Positions 63,382 to 64,000 of a stretch of DNA of 64,000 nt are shown here, in pieces. The stretch is taken from NCBI GenBank assembly GCA_905331475.1, contig CAJNYU010002695.1:186001-250000 (forward strand). Reading direction: 5' to 3'. This stretch comes from Rotaria socialis (taxonomy: Eukaryota > Rotifera > Eurotatoria > Philodinida > Philodinidae). Position numbers and translations under genes: made by a program. The first letter of the stretch is position 1, and the number at the start of each line of letters is the position of its first letter. The notes beneath the pieces were generated by a model. The model searched no databases. It saw only the letters and a list, made by a program, of their open reading frames with translations, and was not told the DNA's origin.

Positions 63382-64000
63382 CTTCTATCTATCATTTTCC
63401 TCCTAATAACAGTATTAATATTGATAGAAAAGGATATTGGGTGGGAACCAACTAACATACATACATATTATATCATCTCTCATCTATATATATTCTTCTC
63501 CTTCTTCTTTCATCATATGCGTTTGCTCAGTTATGGTAGCGTTGCGGGTGATAAGCTTTTCTTTTCACATCTTTGTACATGTCCGCTCCGCTAAATCATG
63601 ATCAAAAAATAATAATACATTGTACAAGACAATGATGATGATTACTGTTGCCAGAATTTGTAGCAACAGCTGTTGACAAATTTTGCAAGGTTTTTAAAAA
63701 TATTTTTTCTGAATTGTCGAGCAACAATTATCAACATTGTGAATCTTAATCCTTTCTCGATATATGCGTGTGAAGAAGACAGTAGTATGCAGAATTGCCT
63801 TGAAATTCTTTTTCTTTACTACATATTGCATATTTATAGGAGACGAAGCATAACGACTTATGTTATTTCTAATTCTTTTTCTTCTTCTTATTCGTCCATT
63901 GACAAATGCGACTTTTCGAAATATTACAAATTTATTATTTACATACAAATTTGTATGGATAAAAAAAATATTATACATTCAAGTACAAAATGAGACACTA

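Larger units (their letters stand above)
60429..64000. other. Microsatellite-rich non-coding region
   Basis: About 3.5 kb with no supported exon. Composition is unlike the rest of the window: purine-rich GAGAGA and AGAAGA stretches, CA repeats near 60740, (AT)n at about 60968-61003, GATGAT runs near 60947 and 61095, (CT)n at 62286-62311, a G run at 62637-62647, and mixed TC/TG at 63354-63381. It probably contains the promoter, 5' UTR and a long intron of the minus-strand gene ending at 59196. Confidence 0.5.

Noticed and set aside
62244-63594. Short open frames with Ser-Leu or Val-Cys repeats
   Set aside because: They read through CT and TG microsatellites.

Overview
This window is nuclear DNA of a small invertebrate, and the evidence points to a bdelloid rotifer. 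The sequence is AT-rich. Genes are compact and lie on both strands. Most introns are about 40-75 nt with GT-AG ends, and every conserved gene I could splice keeps its frame. The strongest taxon clue is at 34854-34876 (minus strand): a 23-nt sequence differing at about two positions from the bdelloid spliced leader as I remember it, followed at once by a 5' splice site. About 140 bp away, head to head, lies a U2 snRNA gene.

Layout. 1-8263: start of an unknown acidic protein (minus), calcyphosine-like EF-hand protein CAPSL, and two stretches of an unrecognised low-complexity gene ending in an Arg/Ser/Lys tail. 8597-14807 (minus): SGT1 co-chaperone, CNOT7/8 deadenylase, secreted Kunitz inhibitor, ribonucleotide reductase small subunit. 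15926-16601: secreted CAP protein. 17531-24546 (minus): eIF3m, CBL ubiquitin ligase, ZDHHC palmitoyltransferase split by microexons. 24736-31461 (plus): mitochondrial carrier of SLC25A15 type, WDR24 (GATOR2), Rab30. 31462-39611: gene-poor, holding a decayed hAT transposon, the SL RNA/U2 pair, possible gene remnants, GC-rich palindromic elements, an orphan ORF and a 72-bp minisatellite. 39612-46816: a 19-exon gene joining ZAP/PARP12-like CCCH fingers to a PARP14-like RRM/WWE/PARP body whose first two catalytic-triad residues are replaced. 48192-58468: small unknown gene, single-pass C2 protein, unknown minus-strand gene, small membrane protein, RGS22-like protein. 59196-64000: 3' part of a Ser/Tyr/Asn-rich minus-strand gene, then 3.5 kb of microsatellite-rich non-coding DNA.

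Most genes are unrelated housekeeping or signalling functions, so no operon-like pathway is visible. Two local relations stand out. SL RNA and U2 share one short intergenic region and both serve splicing. The ZDHHC and carrier genes share a 189-bp divergent promoter region. Three separated elements share a TACCCAG(G)TCGA end and look like one foldback repeat family. I saw no reverse transcriptase, LTR, capsid or envelope remains, no tRNA gene and no CRISPR array.
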